Shown here: one piece after another, positions 26,209 through 35,100 of the stretch
Layout of the letters: each line of letters begins with the position of its first letter
How positions within the stretch are numbered: position 1 is the first letter of the stretch
IMG/VR virus record: IMGVR_UViG_3300003690_001792
Coordinates: 1 to 36,559 of that record
Length of the DNA stretch: 36,559 nucleotides
Source of the DNA: a virus
Reading direction: 5' to 3' (one strand)
The notes under the pieces: model-generated
Database searches by the model: none
What the model was told of the DNA's origin: nothing
Seen by the model: only the letters and a program-made list of their open reading frames with translations
Position numbers and translations under genes: made by a program

Positions 26209-26633
26209 CAGAGAAGAAAATTTTCTCGGCTCTCCTGTTCAATGCCCATTATATCGTTAGATATAGCGTATCTCAATGTAGTTGGTAAAAGTGGCCAATG
26301 TTCCCTTGTAATAGCAGGTCCATCAGGCTCTTTATCATTAGCTTTTTCTAACATAGCTAATATTCTGTTACCACCGATTTCGGTATAATAAGCCATTTTT
26401 TCATCTTCAGTGGCTCTATCTGAAAGAGGCCTAAATCTAGGTTCTTCCTTTTCCACTAACTCGCAAAATTGGTATTTCACTACCTTCTCTCTAAACTCTA
26501 TTTCTCCTTGCTGCACTTCATCAGTGAGCGCAACTAGGTCATCCATTGTCCACATTTCTGTTTTTACTTCTTCGACAACTTCTTCTTTTTCTTCAACAAC
26601 GTCTTCGTTATCTTTGTTTTCGTCTTCTGTCAT
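26208..26633 (-). CDS. Tail assembly chaperone, upstream frame (gpG-like)
   Basis: 141 residues. An acidic N-terminus (EDENKDNEDVVEEKEEVVEEV) is followed by a helical domain (MDDLVALTDEVQQGEIEFREKVVKYQFCELVEKEEPRFRPL...). The ATG at 26633 is preferred because AGGTGATT precedes it; a GTG nine bases earlier lies inside that site. Position between the tail tube and tape measure genes, and the -1 slippery site 7 nt before the stop, fit the lambda G / GT arrangement, although sequence similarity alone would not reveal it. Confidence 0.75.
   Translation of the reverse strand: MTEDENKDNEDVVEEKEEVVEEVKTEMWTMDDLVALTDEVQQGEIEFREKVVKYQFCELVEKEEPRFRPLSDRATEDEKMAYYTEIGGNRILAMLEKANDKEPDGPAITREHWPLLPTTLRYAISNDIMGIEQESRENFLL
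26217..26223 (-). promoter_or_regulatory. -1 ribosomal slippery heptamer A AAT TTT
   Basis: Read on the - strand in frame as gaA AAT TTT, it is a perfect X XXY YYZ heptamer. A -1 slip here replaces the 2 codons and stop that follow with TCT TCT CTG and runs straight into the downstream chaperone frame. Confidence 0.8.
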
Positions 26634-26651
26634 TTTAATCACCTTGTGTTA

Positions 26652-26680
26652 GAAGGGCGCAGGTTCAAACCTGCCCCTTC
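26652..26680 (-). terminator. Strong hairpin between tail tube and chaperone genes
   Basis: Arms GAAGGG + GCAGGT and ACCTGC + CCCTTC pair over 12 bp with one bulged C and a 4-nt loop. It begins about 18 nt after the tail tube stop and ends about 19 nt before the chaperone start. On the - strand no T-run follows directly, so partial termination, RNA processing or protection of the tail tube message are all possible. Read on the + strand it resembles a tRNA acceptor/T-arm minihelix (GCAGG-TTCAAA-CCTGC). Confidence 0.65.
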
Positions 26681-26697
26681 CGTGTGTTATGTTATAT

Positions 26698-27291
26698 CTA
26701 CAACTCAGCAGCAGTAAGGTCAGTAGTGACAGCTGCATTAGTAACCTTAGGAGTAATGTAAGTCATAAACTCCATGGTTTCTTCCGACGTGCCGTCTGCA
26801 TTAATAGAGACAGTATGTCCCTGAACGCAGCAACCACGTACACTAAATACATCCGTGCTTCCACTTAAAACTACATGAATACGATATCCAGTATCAATGG
26901 TAGGCTCTTGTAGTGAGGAAACCTCTGAGGAGTTCGCACACCCCTGCCTGCCACCATTATTGAAAATAGCGTCCCATGTTATGTCGTTCTTCTTGCGCGT
27001 GATAGACACCGTAGTCTCTTTCTTAATCTCTGCCTTTGTGATGTTTCTAAAACCTACATAGGTGATATCTTCATCCACGGCCCCGATTGATAAATCAACT
27101 CCGGTAATATCTGCTTCTGCTGTTCCTCCGGCACCTGTGCCTAAAGGAACTGCAAAATTAAAAGCGCCAGCTGTTCCAGAAGTAGCGTTGAAACCTACAG
27201 CTCCAGCCGCCGAAACTCCTGCATAGCTCTCTGCTTGCGTGTCTTCAGTTGTAATATAAACTGAACAATCTCTTCCTAAAAAATATGCCAT
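26698..27291 (-). CDS. Tail tube protein paralogue 2
   Basis: 197 residues, closely related to the gene just upstream (27303-28022). Shared blocks: YFLGRDxSVYI at the start, TGVDxSIGAxDEDITYxG, SITRKKxxxTWDxIFN, GYRxxVVL and QGHTVSINADGTSEETMEF. This is the pattern of a tube-forming beta-sandwich. It is shorter because the middle segment and N-terminal loop are reduced. It starts after GAGGTAATTAAAT, 11 nt behind the first paralogue, and is followed by the hairpin. One of the two is presumably the main tube subunit; the other may be a minor tube, a cap or a decorated version. Confidence 0.8.
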   Translation of the reverse strand: MAYFLGRDCSVYITTEDTQAESYAGVSAAGAVGFNATSGTAGAFNFAVPLGTGAGGTAEADITGVDLSIGAVDEDITYVGFRNITKAEIKKETTVSITRKKNDITWDAIFNNGGRQGCANSSEVSSLQEPTIDTGYRIHVVLSGSTDVFSVRGCCVQGHTVSINADGTSEETMEFMTYITPKVTNAAVTTDLTAAEL

Positions 27292-27302
27292 ATTTAATTA
27301 CC

Positions 27303-28022
27303 TCAATATTCTGCCAAGACAGTTTGTGTTATGAATAAGGTATCGCCGTCTTTTCCGGTACCCATAGTGCCTTGCGTGACGAATTCCATAGTTTCCTCAC
27401 TTGTTCCATCAGCGTTAATACTTACTGTATGACCCTGAACCAAACAATTGGGGAATGCTATGCTTTCTCCAGCATCGCCAGTCTTAAGAACAACAAAAAG
27501 GCGATATCCCGCTTCAACCACGGTAGAGGTAGCATAATCTTTAGGATTTGCTAACCCACTCGCAATTTTGGGAGCCGCTTCTGTACTGTTACCATAATCA
27601 CCCGCTAAACCCCAGCGAGCACCATGTTTACCAGCAGCGTCTTCAGCTTTTGCTGCCAATGTGGGCCCATTGAAAATCATGTCCCACGTATTGTTCTTCT
27701 TTTTTCTGGTGAGGGAAACGGTGTATTCATTTTTAACTTGAACCTTACCCACACCTTTCTGTCCTATATAGGTGATGTCTTCATCAGTAGCACCTATACT
27801 TACATCTACACCTGTCACATCAGCAATAGCCGTCCACGCAGATGTTTCAATACCTAAATTCAAACTTTGCGCAAAAACGTCAATAGCCGTAGTAGAACCC
27901 GAATCAACTGTACAGACGGTAGTACCGCTAGCGGTACCGCTCAGAACACCTATATCCATACTAGCTGTATTGGATTCAGTACCTATGTAGACACTTACAT
28001 CTCTTCCTAGGAAATATACCAT
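27303..28022 (-). CDS. Tail tube protein paralogue 1 (likely major)
   Basis: 239 residues, first gene after the only clear promoter in the structural arm and with a good GAGGT site, which suggests high expression. N-terminus MVYFLGRDVSVYIGTES; core DVTGVDVSIGATDEDITYIGQKG, VSLTRKKKNNTWDMIFNG; C-terminal LVQGHTVSINADGTSEETMEFVTQG. Compared with its paralogue it has an extra 35-residue insertion (AAKAEDAAGKHGARWGLAGDYG...). Position before the chaperones and tape measure identifies the pair as tail tube proteins; the sequence itself only shows they are beta-rich and homologous. Confidence 0.8.
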   Translation of the reverse strand: MVYFLGRDVSVYIGTESNTASMDIGVLSGTASGTTVCTVDSGSTTAIDVFAQSLNLGIETSAWTAIADVTGVDVSIGATDEDITYIGQKGVGKVQVKNEYTVSLTRKKKNNTWDMIFNGPTLAAKAEDAAGKHGARWGLAGDYGNSTEAAPKIASGLANPKDYATSTVVEAGYRLFVVLKTGDAGESIAFPNCLVQGHTVSINADGTSEETMEFVTQGTMGTGKDGDTLFITQTVLAEY

Positions 28023-28091
28023 TTTTAATACCTCTTACTTTTTTGTCTAGACAACAATACACTTCATTCAATATTGTATAATGAATTGTCC

Positions 28092-28100
28092 TATATAAAG
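28092..28100 (-). promoter_or_regulatory. Archaeal TATA box before the tail tube genes
   Basis: CTTTATATA, followed by GG, read on the - strand, in one of the few real gaps (28023-28121) of the structural arm. Initiation about 25 nt downstream (near 28070) would leave a leader of about 50 nt with GAGGT before the ATG at 28022. Position and exact consensus make this the best promoter in the window. Confidence 0.65.
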
Positions 28101-28121
28101 CTTATGCTAAGAAAGGTTAAT

Positions 28122-29942
28122 CTAACCTCTAGTCAGACTCGATGCTTCGCTTCCCCAAATACCTCGTTTTCTATATCCTTTCCCCTTAGGCCCGTGGAAC
28201 TGTGTAATGTATTTAGTACGAGGGTCAATAAATCCTTTAGCTTTAAAAGTCGCTGCCGAAGGTGTTTCTTTAACTTTAAACAACATAAAAGCAGAAGCAT
28301 CTCTTCCCTGCGAATACCAGAAAGGTATACCTATTCCCTCTAATCCTGCTTCAGAAGGATTCCAAAAAGGAGGTCCAAAAATCCCGCTTGCGTGAGGTAT
28401 TTTGTGTTTATTCTGAAGATTAAGGTTGGCTTTCCAAAGGTCAGTTAAGCTATTAGATGCATTAGCAGCTTTTTTATAGAACTCGGACATATCTGATATG
28501 AATTTAGGGTCTTTGAAGAATTCCCTAAATTGTTGTTTAAATGTCTCTGCCGCTTCTTTAGTGGATAGCACTTCCGCAGCTGTCACAACTGTCGCCCCAC
28601 CTACTACACCTGTACCCGACATCGCAGTTTGAATCTCTATTGCCGAACCTACCATCTCTCCCCTGTGCTGCATAAGCGCCAATTGGTCAACTGTTGCTTG
28701 AGATTCCTCCATAGTAAAGGCAAGCGCTGCTTCATCAGAAATTTTATATCTTGTTATAGCATCATCGAATAGCATAGCGCGGTGTGTAGAATATAAATAT
28801 CTTGAACCAACGGTACGGAAAATCTGGTCTTGATATTTTTCCACTAACTCTTCGGCATTTTGAAACTCAATTACTTCAGTATGAGGTCCTCCATCTTTCG
28901 ACCTAACCGCCATAAGTATACCATCTTTAAAAACGGGCTCAAGACGCGCAACACCTAAAGCATATTTAGCAACCGGGGCAGAATAAATATATGCCTCACC
29001 TAAGCCTTCAGTATACTGAATTTCTAGAAATCTTGAAAGCATCTGTCTTGTAGCATACGCTAATGTTTCTGGCCCCTTGCGGAACTTATAACCACCTAAT
29101 TGGGCCGCTGCTTTAGCTTCAGCCGTTTCTTGAGCAACTGCCTTCTGAGCCTCCTCATAAATTGGCCATAGGTCTTTACCAATGATGTCCCACTTGTCTA
29201 TAATCTCATTCATAGACTTCTCAACTGCCTTGTTCCAGTTGGTATGTATGTCATCCTGCCATTTAGGAATGGCGTGCAGCTTAGTTTGGAAAAATTTCTT
29301 AGCAGTCATATTAGTAGTTTCTATAGTTTTAACCCCTTTAACAAAGGCAGGCCCATCAGCCCCAATACGGTTTGCCAAAATATGCAAGTTATAATCTATA
29401 ACATCTGCGGATTTCTGGTCTCTAGCTATCATATCAAATGTAGTATTCCATGTTGTCGGCCCCATTAATTTTGTTACTAGTTCAATCTGAGTATCAACCG
29501 CAGGATTTTTCCAGTCTTTTTCCTCAAAGGTATCTAGCATTATCCTAGCTATGGCTTGTTCTTCTATTTCTCCTTTGACTGTCGTTTCAAATTTACCTAC
29601 TATACCCTCTCTTTCCAAAAGTTTAGATAGTTCCATAGACAGTGATGCTGCTTGAGAACCTATACCTTTAGCCTTTTTCGTCATATCCCCAATTGTCTCT
29701 CCTCGCTCCTCTTCAAATCTTTGCACTCTCTTCATCCATGGTTTTTTCTTGCTTCCTTCTGTGGGATGAATATCAAAAGCATTAGTCCCAGTTATCCATC
29801 TCGATTCCATTGCATATTTTTTAGAAAATGGAACCCATGGAACAAAGCCTACTTCAATGGTTGTAAAATGTTGCTGAGTGAAGTCTCTAATATTGGCTTC
29901 TGTAAATTCCTGAAAACCTAGTCGTTCATGAGTAATCGCCAT
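28122..29942 (-). CDS. 606-residue protein of unknown function in the tail module
   Basis: It starts after GAGGTAG, 3 nt behind the tail terminator gene. Residues 1-110 are mixed (FVPWVPFSKKYAMESRWITG...). The middle is long helices (KKAKGIGSQAASLSMELSKLLEREG; EEAQKAVAQETAEAKAAAQLGG). The C-terminal 130 residues hold SGIFGPPFWNPSEAGLEGIGIPFWYSQGRDASAFMLFKV and a basic GPKGKGYRKRG tail. It does not look like a tail sheath and has no enzyme motif I can name. Tail modules rarely carry a gene of this size between terminator and tube, so it may be a virion protein special to this virus group. Confidence 0.7.
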   Translation of the reverse strand: MAITHERLGFQEFTEANIRDFTQQHFTTIEVGFVPWVPFSKKYAMESRWITGTNAFDIHPTEGSKKKPWMKRVQRFEEERGETIGDMTKKAKGIGSQAASLSMELSKLLEREGIVGKFETTVKGEIEEQAIARIMLDTFEEKDWKNPAVDTQIELVTKLMGPTTWNTTFDMIARDQKSADVIDYNLHILANRIGADGPAFVKGVKTIETTNMTAKKFFQTKLHAIPKWQDDIHTNWNKAVEKSMNEIIDKWDIIGKDLWPIYEEAQKAVAQETAEAKAAAQLGGYKFRKGPETLAYATRQMLSRFLEIQYTEGLGEAYIYSAPVAKYALGVARLEPVFKDGILMAVRSKDGGPHTEVIEFQNAEELVEKYQDQIFRTVGSRYLYSTHRAMLFDDAITRYKISDEAALAFTMEESQATVDQLALMQHRGEMVGSAIEIQTAMSGTGVVGGATVVTAAEVLSTKEAAETFKQQFREFFKDPKFISDMSEFYKKAANASNSLTDLWKANLNLQNKHKIPHASGIFGPPFWNPSEAGLEGIGIPFWYSQGRDASAFMLFKVKETPSAATFKAKGFIDPRTKYITQFHGPKGKGYRKRGIWGSEASSLTRG

Positions 29943-29945
29943 ACA

Positions 29946-30464
29946 CTACCTCGTATTCTTAAAGAGAACTACCATACCAGTAACACCACCCCAAACTTCT
30001 GAATCTGGGTCGTAACCTATATCTCTAAACCCTGTATAATATCTTTCTACTACTTCGGTATCAGTGGTAGTAAAATCACAATCCATAATGACATTAGCGC
30101 AATTAAGCATGAGATAATTAATCAACCTACGTTGCTTATATGGAACAGTGCTTACCGTAATAGAGCTATCTTTATCTACCCCTACATGCACATTAAAAGC
30201 TACTCCATAAAGCTCACCTACAGCTTCAGTGCTTCCGCTCGTCACCCGTTGTCCCATAAATTGTTCTTCAATACCATTAGCTATCATTTGCACAACAATA
30301 GCGGGATACTTTAAGTTTACTGCATCGGGAAATTGCCCAAACACTGTAACATCCGAAGTTGTCCATGCACTACCAGAGCCTATTCCAGCCGTGGTATTAT
30401 AAGTGCCTGTTCTCAAATTATCAATTATCTTTCTCTCTACTATATTAAGGTGGTCAGTTGCCAT
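29946..30464 (-). CDS. Tail terminator / completion protein
   Basis: 172 residues, starting in a TGATG overlap with the upstream stop, after GGAGG. N-terminal helix NIVERKIIDNLRTGTYNTT, then PAIVVQMIANGIEEQFMGQRV and YGVAFNVHVGVDKDSS strands, helix RRLINYLMLNCANVIM and a final VWGGVTGMVVLFKNTR strand: the alpha/beta layout of gpU/gp17-like terminators. Location between the connector and the tube genes supports it. It would cap the tail tube and join it to the neck. Confidence 0.6.
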   Translation of the reverse strand: MATDHLNIVERKIIDNLRTGTYNTTAGIGSGSAWTTSDVTVFGQFPDAVNLKYPAIVVQMIANGIEEQFMGQRVTSGSTEAVGELYGVAFNVHVGVDKDSSITVSTVPYKQRRLINYLMLNCANVIMDCDFTTTDTEVVERYYTGFRDIGYDPDSEVWGGVTGMVVLFKNTR

Positions 30465-31450
30465 CAGTATGCCCTCCTGAGTTTATCGCTCTTACCGCGA
30501 GTACGCACACAGGTATATACTGTAAAATCAGTATTACGCTCTTTTAAAGAATGAACGTGCCATGATATAGATTTGTAATATTTTATATCTCTAACCATAA
30601 CAGTGTTACCACTTTCGGCTCCTGAAATCCCAAATTCAAAATCACGGAAATTAGCTTCATAATCAAAACTAGTTCCTGAAGTAACCGTTACTGCATACCT
30701 CGTACCATCCCTATAGATAGATGTACCACTAGCAACGGTGCCACTAACAAAGGGCAAATCCACAGTTAGCCAACTACCAGTGGGTATGCTTAATGAAGCA
30801 GGAGTATAAGTAATAGCATAGTCAGTATCTTGCGTTCCTCCATTAAAGCTCTTAAAGTTACTAAGCTCTATATTGCTTGCTCCACTAGCCATTATTTGAA
30901 AGCGTAATCTATCTGCTTCTAAGGTATTAGTAGCTCCAGTGGTATAATAAAAACCACCATCATAATCAGTGCCTAATGTAGCTGTAATAGCTTGCCCATC
31001 AGAAGCAAACGTAACATCAGCTGTTCCAGAGGTCCAACCAGTTGTTGTTGAAGTAGGAACTTGATAAATATCACGAGTAGAGTCAATAAAGCTATCCCAT
31101 CCCTCTATCTCATTAAAATCAGGATTAGTGACAGTTTGTTCAAAATTAGAATATCCTTTAATAGTTTGCATATTAGGAGTATAAACTCTAGCTACTCCGA
31201 TAATATTATGCCCTCCGGCTTCGAGCTTGTAATCAGCTGTTACTGCTGGCCTTATTAAAGCAGGAAGGTCTGGATATAGAAGTTCTTCAGTTACAATACC
31301 ACCACCTTCTACCCCATAATCGTCTCTTCCAAATACAGGTGGCCTATGATATACTACTTTACGACTTTGATTAGAATGATGTCGCAATTGACGCAAAATA
31401 CGAGCCATATTAATAGAGCCCGGTCTAACGCCCTGCTCGCTAAGCATCAT
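30464..31450 (-). CDS. Head closure / neck protein with inserted carbohydrate-binding-like domain
   Basis: 328 residues. The outer parts (about 1-105 and 295-328: RQLRHHSNQSRKVVYHRPPVFG...PALIRPAV...GVARVYTPN and WHVHSLKERNTDFTVYTCVRTRG) look like one small beta-barrel of a head-closure protein. Between them lies about 190 residues with a jelly-roll pattern: WTSGTADVTF...ATLGTDYDGGFYY, RLRFQIMASG, GSWLTVDLPF, FEFGISGAESGNTVMVRDIKYYKS, as in CBM or galactose-binding-like sandwiches. The insertion is in frame and would project from the neck. Two adjacent ATGs follow AGGGG; the start overlaps the previous gene by 11 nt. Confidence 0.6.
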   Translation of the reverse strand: MMLSEQGVRPGSINMARILRQLRHHSNQSRKVVYHRPPVFGRDDYGVEGGGIVTEELLYPDLPALIRPAVTADYKLEAGGHNIIGVARVYTPNMQTIKGYSNFEQTVTNPDFNEIEGWDSFIDSTRDIYQVPTSTTTGWTSGTADVTFASDGQAITATLGTDYDGGFYYTTGATNTLEADRLRFQIMASGASNIELSNFKSFNGGTQDTDYAITYTPASLSIPTGSWLTVDLPFVSGTVASGTSIYRDGTRYAVTVTSGTSFDYEANFRDFEFGISGAESGNTVMVRDIKYYKSISWHVHSLKERNTDFTVYTCVRTRGKSDKLRRAY

Positions 31451-31907
31451 AATTTACCCCTTGTACCCTTGGATACATGTCTTTAGTGGCATCAATTCCT
31501 CTAACGTTCTTGAGCCAATTGACAGTTCCAAGGAATGGGGCTGCGTTGTAAGCTGTTCTCTTTATACTGAGACCAATTTTCATTACTAGAGACTGGTTTG
31601 CAAGGGTCTCCCAAACATCATAATCTTTAGTATCATAATAAACCTGAAGGTCTCCGATAGCAATCCTATCAACGCCTACACCATTCTGTGCTAGGCAAGA
31701 TAAATAGCAGGTATAAAACATTACAGCGTTGTCATATGTATCGTCATCATTAAGAACAAAGGTGGCTCCTGTGTTTTCAGCAAACCATTCAGCTGATATA
31801 TTAGCCAAAATATCCATAGTGGTATTATCTAATTCTTCCTGTTCAATACCCGCTAACAAGCGAACTCTATCACGGAATGTCGCATTCCATGTAACACTAA
31901 CTGCCAT
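31440..31907 (-). CDS. Head-tail connector (adaptor) protein
   Basis: 155 residues. Helical N-terminus (WNATFRDRVRLLAGIEQEELDNTTMDILANISAEWFAENTG), then a central helix YDNAVMFYTCYLSCLAQNG, a DRIAIGDLQVYYDTKD strand pair and VWETLANQSLVMKIGLS. This matches the size and order of gp6-like adaptors that bind below the portal. The start follows directly on the previous stop (TAA ATG), and GAGGT is embedded in the end of the previous gene. Function is assigned by pattern and neighbours. Confidence 0.55.
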   Translation of the reverse strand: MAVSVTWNATFRDRVRLLAGIEQEELDNTTMDILANISAEWFAENTGATFVLNDDDTYDNAVMFYTCYLSCLAQNGVGVDRIAIGDLQVYYDTKDYDVWETLANQSLVMKIGLSIKRTAYNAAPFLGTVNWLKNVRGIDATKDMYPRVQGVNYDA

Positions 31908-32120
31908 TTATATATACCTCAACGCTGCAATCACGCCAGCCATCAGGGTGGCTAAAATACCCAAGCCCCAACGAAGCTGCGTCTTCATGTCGTCTTCCCA
32001 GACCTCATGGTGATGAAGATGATTATTAAACATAGTGTCAAAATCATCCATCTTATTGAATACAGTTTTGACGCGCTCGTCCATGCGTATCATGAGCTCG
32101 TCGCGCTCTCGTGCATTCAT
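31908..32120 (-). CDS. Small single-span membrane protein (XhlA/holin-accessory-like)
   Basis: 70 residues: a charged helix (RERDELMIRMDERVKTVFNKMDDFDTMFNNHLHHHEVWEDD) followed by one C-terminal membrane segment (WGLGILATLMAGVIAALRYI). This layout is shared with XhlA-type phage proteins and some Rz-like spanins, but no lysis enzyme is visible in the window. It could instead anchor something in the membrane during assembly. GGAG lies about 13 nt before the start, which is long, and a TATA-like CTTTAAATA sits 20-30 nt upstream. Confidence 0.5.
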   Translation of the reverse strand: MNARERDELMIRMDERVKTVFNKMDDFDTMFNNHLHHHEVWEDDMKTQLRWGLGILATLMAGVIAALRYI

Positions 32121-32151
32121 ATTTAAAGTATATCTCCTGTCATATTTAAAG
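32118..32151 (-). repeat. 11-bp direct repeat CTTTAAATATG, possible promoter
   Basis: Two identical copies, 23 bp apart (32118-32128 and 32141-32151), in the 40-nt gap after the fibre gene. The lower copy contains the start codon of the small membrane protein. The upper copy is TATA-like and at the right distance for a nearly leaderless message. Weak evidence. Confidence 0.35.
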
Positions 32152-32160
32152 GTTTCCTCG

Positions 32161-35100
32161 TCATAGTTGAATCCAAACGGGCCAATAATAATCAGTCGGC
32201 CCTACTGCTACTGTTAAGTATCCATCAGGAACCATACCTACTCCAGCCATATCAAAGAATTCTACAGCACTAACTCCTCCCCACGTTACGGGAACTAAAC
32301 CTACTAACGCTGTACCACCAGTACCACCATGAGCAATTGTTGCACCGCCGCCACCACTAGTACCTTGTGTACCCTGAGTTCCTGCTCCTCCTGTCGTTCC
32401 TGTAGTTCCCTGTGTGCCTGTCGTACCAGTTGTTCCCTGTGTTCCTGCTCCAGTTGTCCCCTGTGTTCCTGTAGTTCCCTGAGTCCCTGTCGTTCCCTGA
32501 GTACCAGTACCTAACTTTCCCTGAACTCCTTGAATACCTTGAATACCTTGAGAGCCCGTACCACCGCCACCAGTAATACCTTGGGTTCCTTGTGAACCAG
32601 CACTACCAGCACTACCATCATCACCAGTTCTAGTGAAATAATAAACAATGTCCTCTTCATCACTAAACGGTGGGTCTGCAAATCGAGCTACTGGAGTAAC
32701 ATCTATCTTGAAATAGCCAGTAGCTTCAGTAATTCCAGTTACTTGGCAAATGAAAAGTGAACCATCGGTTGAAGTTCTTGATTGAAATACTAGATGACCC
32801 TCAACAGTTGCAGTACTATCATCCCAGCTTCTCATAAAGAGCTGCATGTCTGTACCATACGCATCTTCATCATCAATATATATCTTTGTTACTGAAAGTG
32901 AAGTACTGTGGTTGAATCTAATTACTCCTTGGCCGGGGTCACTATCTGTAGTGGATGTATCAAATTCATAATTGACGCCTCCTCTATATCCAGCAGTACC
33001 CGTAGTTCCTTGTGTTCCTGCTCCTGTAGTGCCCTGAGTTCCTGTCGTTCCAGTTGTGCCTTGTGTTCCTGTAGTTCCCTGCGTTCCTGCTCCAGTTGTC
33101 CCCTGTGTTCCTGTAGTTCCCTGAGTCCCTGTCGTTCCCTGAGTACCAGCACCAGCTGTACCCTGAGAACCAGCTGGACCTATCTCACCACGTATACCTT
33201 GAATACCTTGTGTTCCTGCTCCCGTTGTTCCTTGAATTCCCTGAGTTCCTGTAGTTCCCTGAATTCCCTGTGTTCCTGTAGTTCCCTGCGTTCCAGTTGT
33301 GCCCTGCGTACCCGCTCCAGTAGTTCCCTGTGTTCCTTGAGCACCAGAGTCACCTAACTTTCCCTGAACTCCTTGAGTTCCTATTGTTCCCTGTGAACCA
33401 GCAGGTCCGGGCGCTCCGTCAGCACCCTGAGTACCAGCACCAGTTATACCCTGAGTGCCCTGACTACCCGGAGTACCCAGAATACCCCTCTGTCCCTGAG
33501 TTCCCTGAGACCCTTTATCTCCCGTTCTATTAAATTCTAAAGTAATTCTTTCACCATTAGCGAATGGTGGATTACCTGACCCAACTAATGGGTCCACATC
33601 TATCTGGAAATATCCTGAAGCCTCTGTAACTGTATCTACTTCCATAGATGCGTATGATGTATCACTGCCATCAGCAGATTGTATGATTATAACACCTTCT
33701 ATTGTACTTGAAGAATCGTCCCACGTACGCATCCAAGCTTGTTGGTCATTACCGTCTTCATCGGTGTCATCAATAAATATTTTTGTAACACTAGCAAATG
33801 TAGTGTGATTAAATCTTATATCTCCTGCGCCGGGGTCCGCATCAGCGGTAGCCGTGTCGAAAGTCCATGCTGTCCCCCCACGATAACCTGTAGTACCAGT
33901 CGTACCTTGAGTTCCTGTAGTTCCCTGAGTGCCTTGGGTGCCTGTATCACCAGTATCACCCTTGATGCCCTGAATTCCCTGAGTTCCTGTAGTTCCCTGT
34001 GTACCTTGAATACCTTGAGTTCCCTGAGATGCTGCTCCACCTTCCGTCCCTTGTGTTCCTTGAGAGCCCGTACCACCGCCAGTACCAGTAGCTCCTTGAG
34101 TTCCAGTAGTTCCGGTTGTCCCCTGTGTTCCTGTAGTCCCCTGCGTACCTTGAGTTCCCTTTATACCTTGAATTCCTTGTGTACCTTGAGTTCCCTGTGT
34201 TCCCGTAGTTCCCTGAGTTCCCTGTGTTCCTGTAGTTCCCTGCGTTCCAGTTGTGCCTTGTGTTCCTGTAGTTCCCTGCGTCCCTGTAGTTCCCTGCGTT
34301 CCTGTAGTTCCCTGAGTTCCTGTAGTTCCCTGAATACCCTGAGTTCCTGTAGTTCCCTGAATACCCTGAGTTCCCTGAGTTCCTGTAGTTCCTTGTATAC
34401 CTTGAGTACCTTGGGCTCCTTTATCTCCAGTTCTAATGAATTCTAAAGTAACTCTTTCACCATTACTGAATGGTGGATTTCCTGAACCAACAACTGGTGC
34501 TACATCTAATTTGAAATAGCCACTCTTCTCTTCGGTATCTGTCACTTGTAAAGAAGCGAATGATGTATCCGAACCTGTAGCTGATTGAATTATAATTGTT
34601 CCTAATACCGTTGATGAACTGTCGTCCCATGTTCTAAACCACGCCTGTTGGTCGTTTCCATCTTCGTCGGTATCATCTATATACATTTCGTCAACACTAG
34701 TAAACGTAGTATGATTAAATCTTATATCTCCTGCGCCGGGGTCCGCATCAGCGGTAGCCGTGTCGAAAGTATATGGTGTTCCTCCACGATATCCTGTAGT
34801 TCCTTGTATACCCTGAATGCCCTGCGTTCCTTGTGTTCCCGTAGTTCCTTGAGTTCCTTGAGTACCAGTAGTTCCCTGTGTTCCCTGTGTTCCCGTAGTT
34901 CCCTGAGTTCCTGTAGTTCCCTGTGTTCCCTGTGTTCCTGTAGTTCCCTGTGTTCCTTGAGTACCAGTAGTTCCCTGTGTTCCCGTAGTTCCTGTAGTTC
35001 CCTGTGTTCCCGTAGTTCCCGTAGTTCCCTGAGTTCCTGTAGTTCCCTGTGTTCCAGTTATACCTTGTATACCTTGAGTTCCCTGAGTACCAGTAGTTCC

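Noticed and set aside
26650-26690. tRNA gene on the + strand (GGTTCAAACC box)
   Set aside because: Only a T-arm-like hairpin is present, with a 6-nt loop; no anticodon arm or D-arm precedes it within a reasonable distance.
28023-28121. Bacterial-type -35/-10 promoter before the tail tube gene
   Set aside because: No TTGACA-like box at 16-18 nt from a good TATAAT is seen, while the archaeal TATA element is exact.
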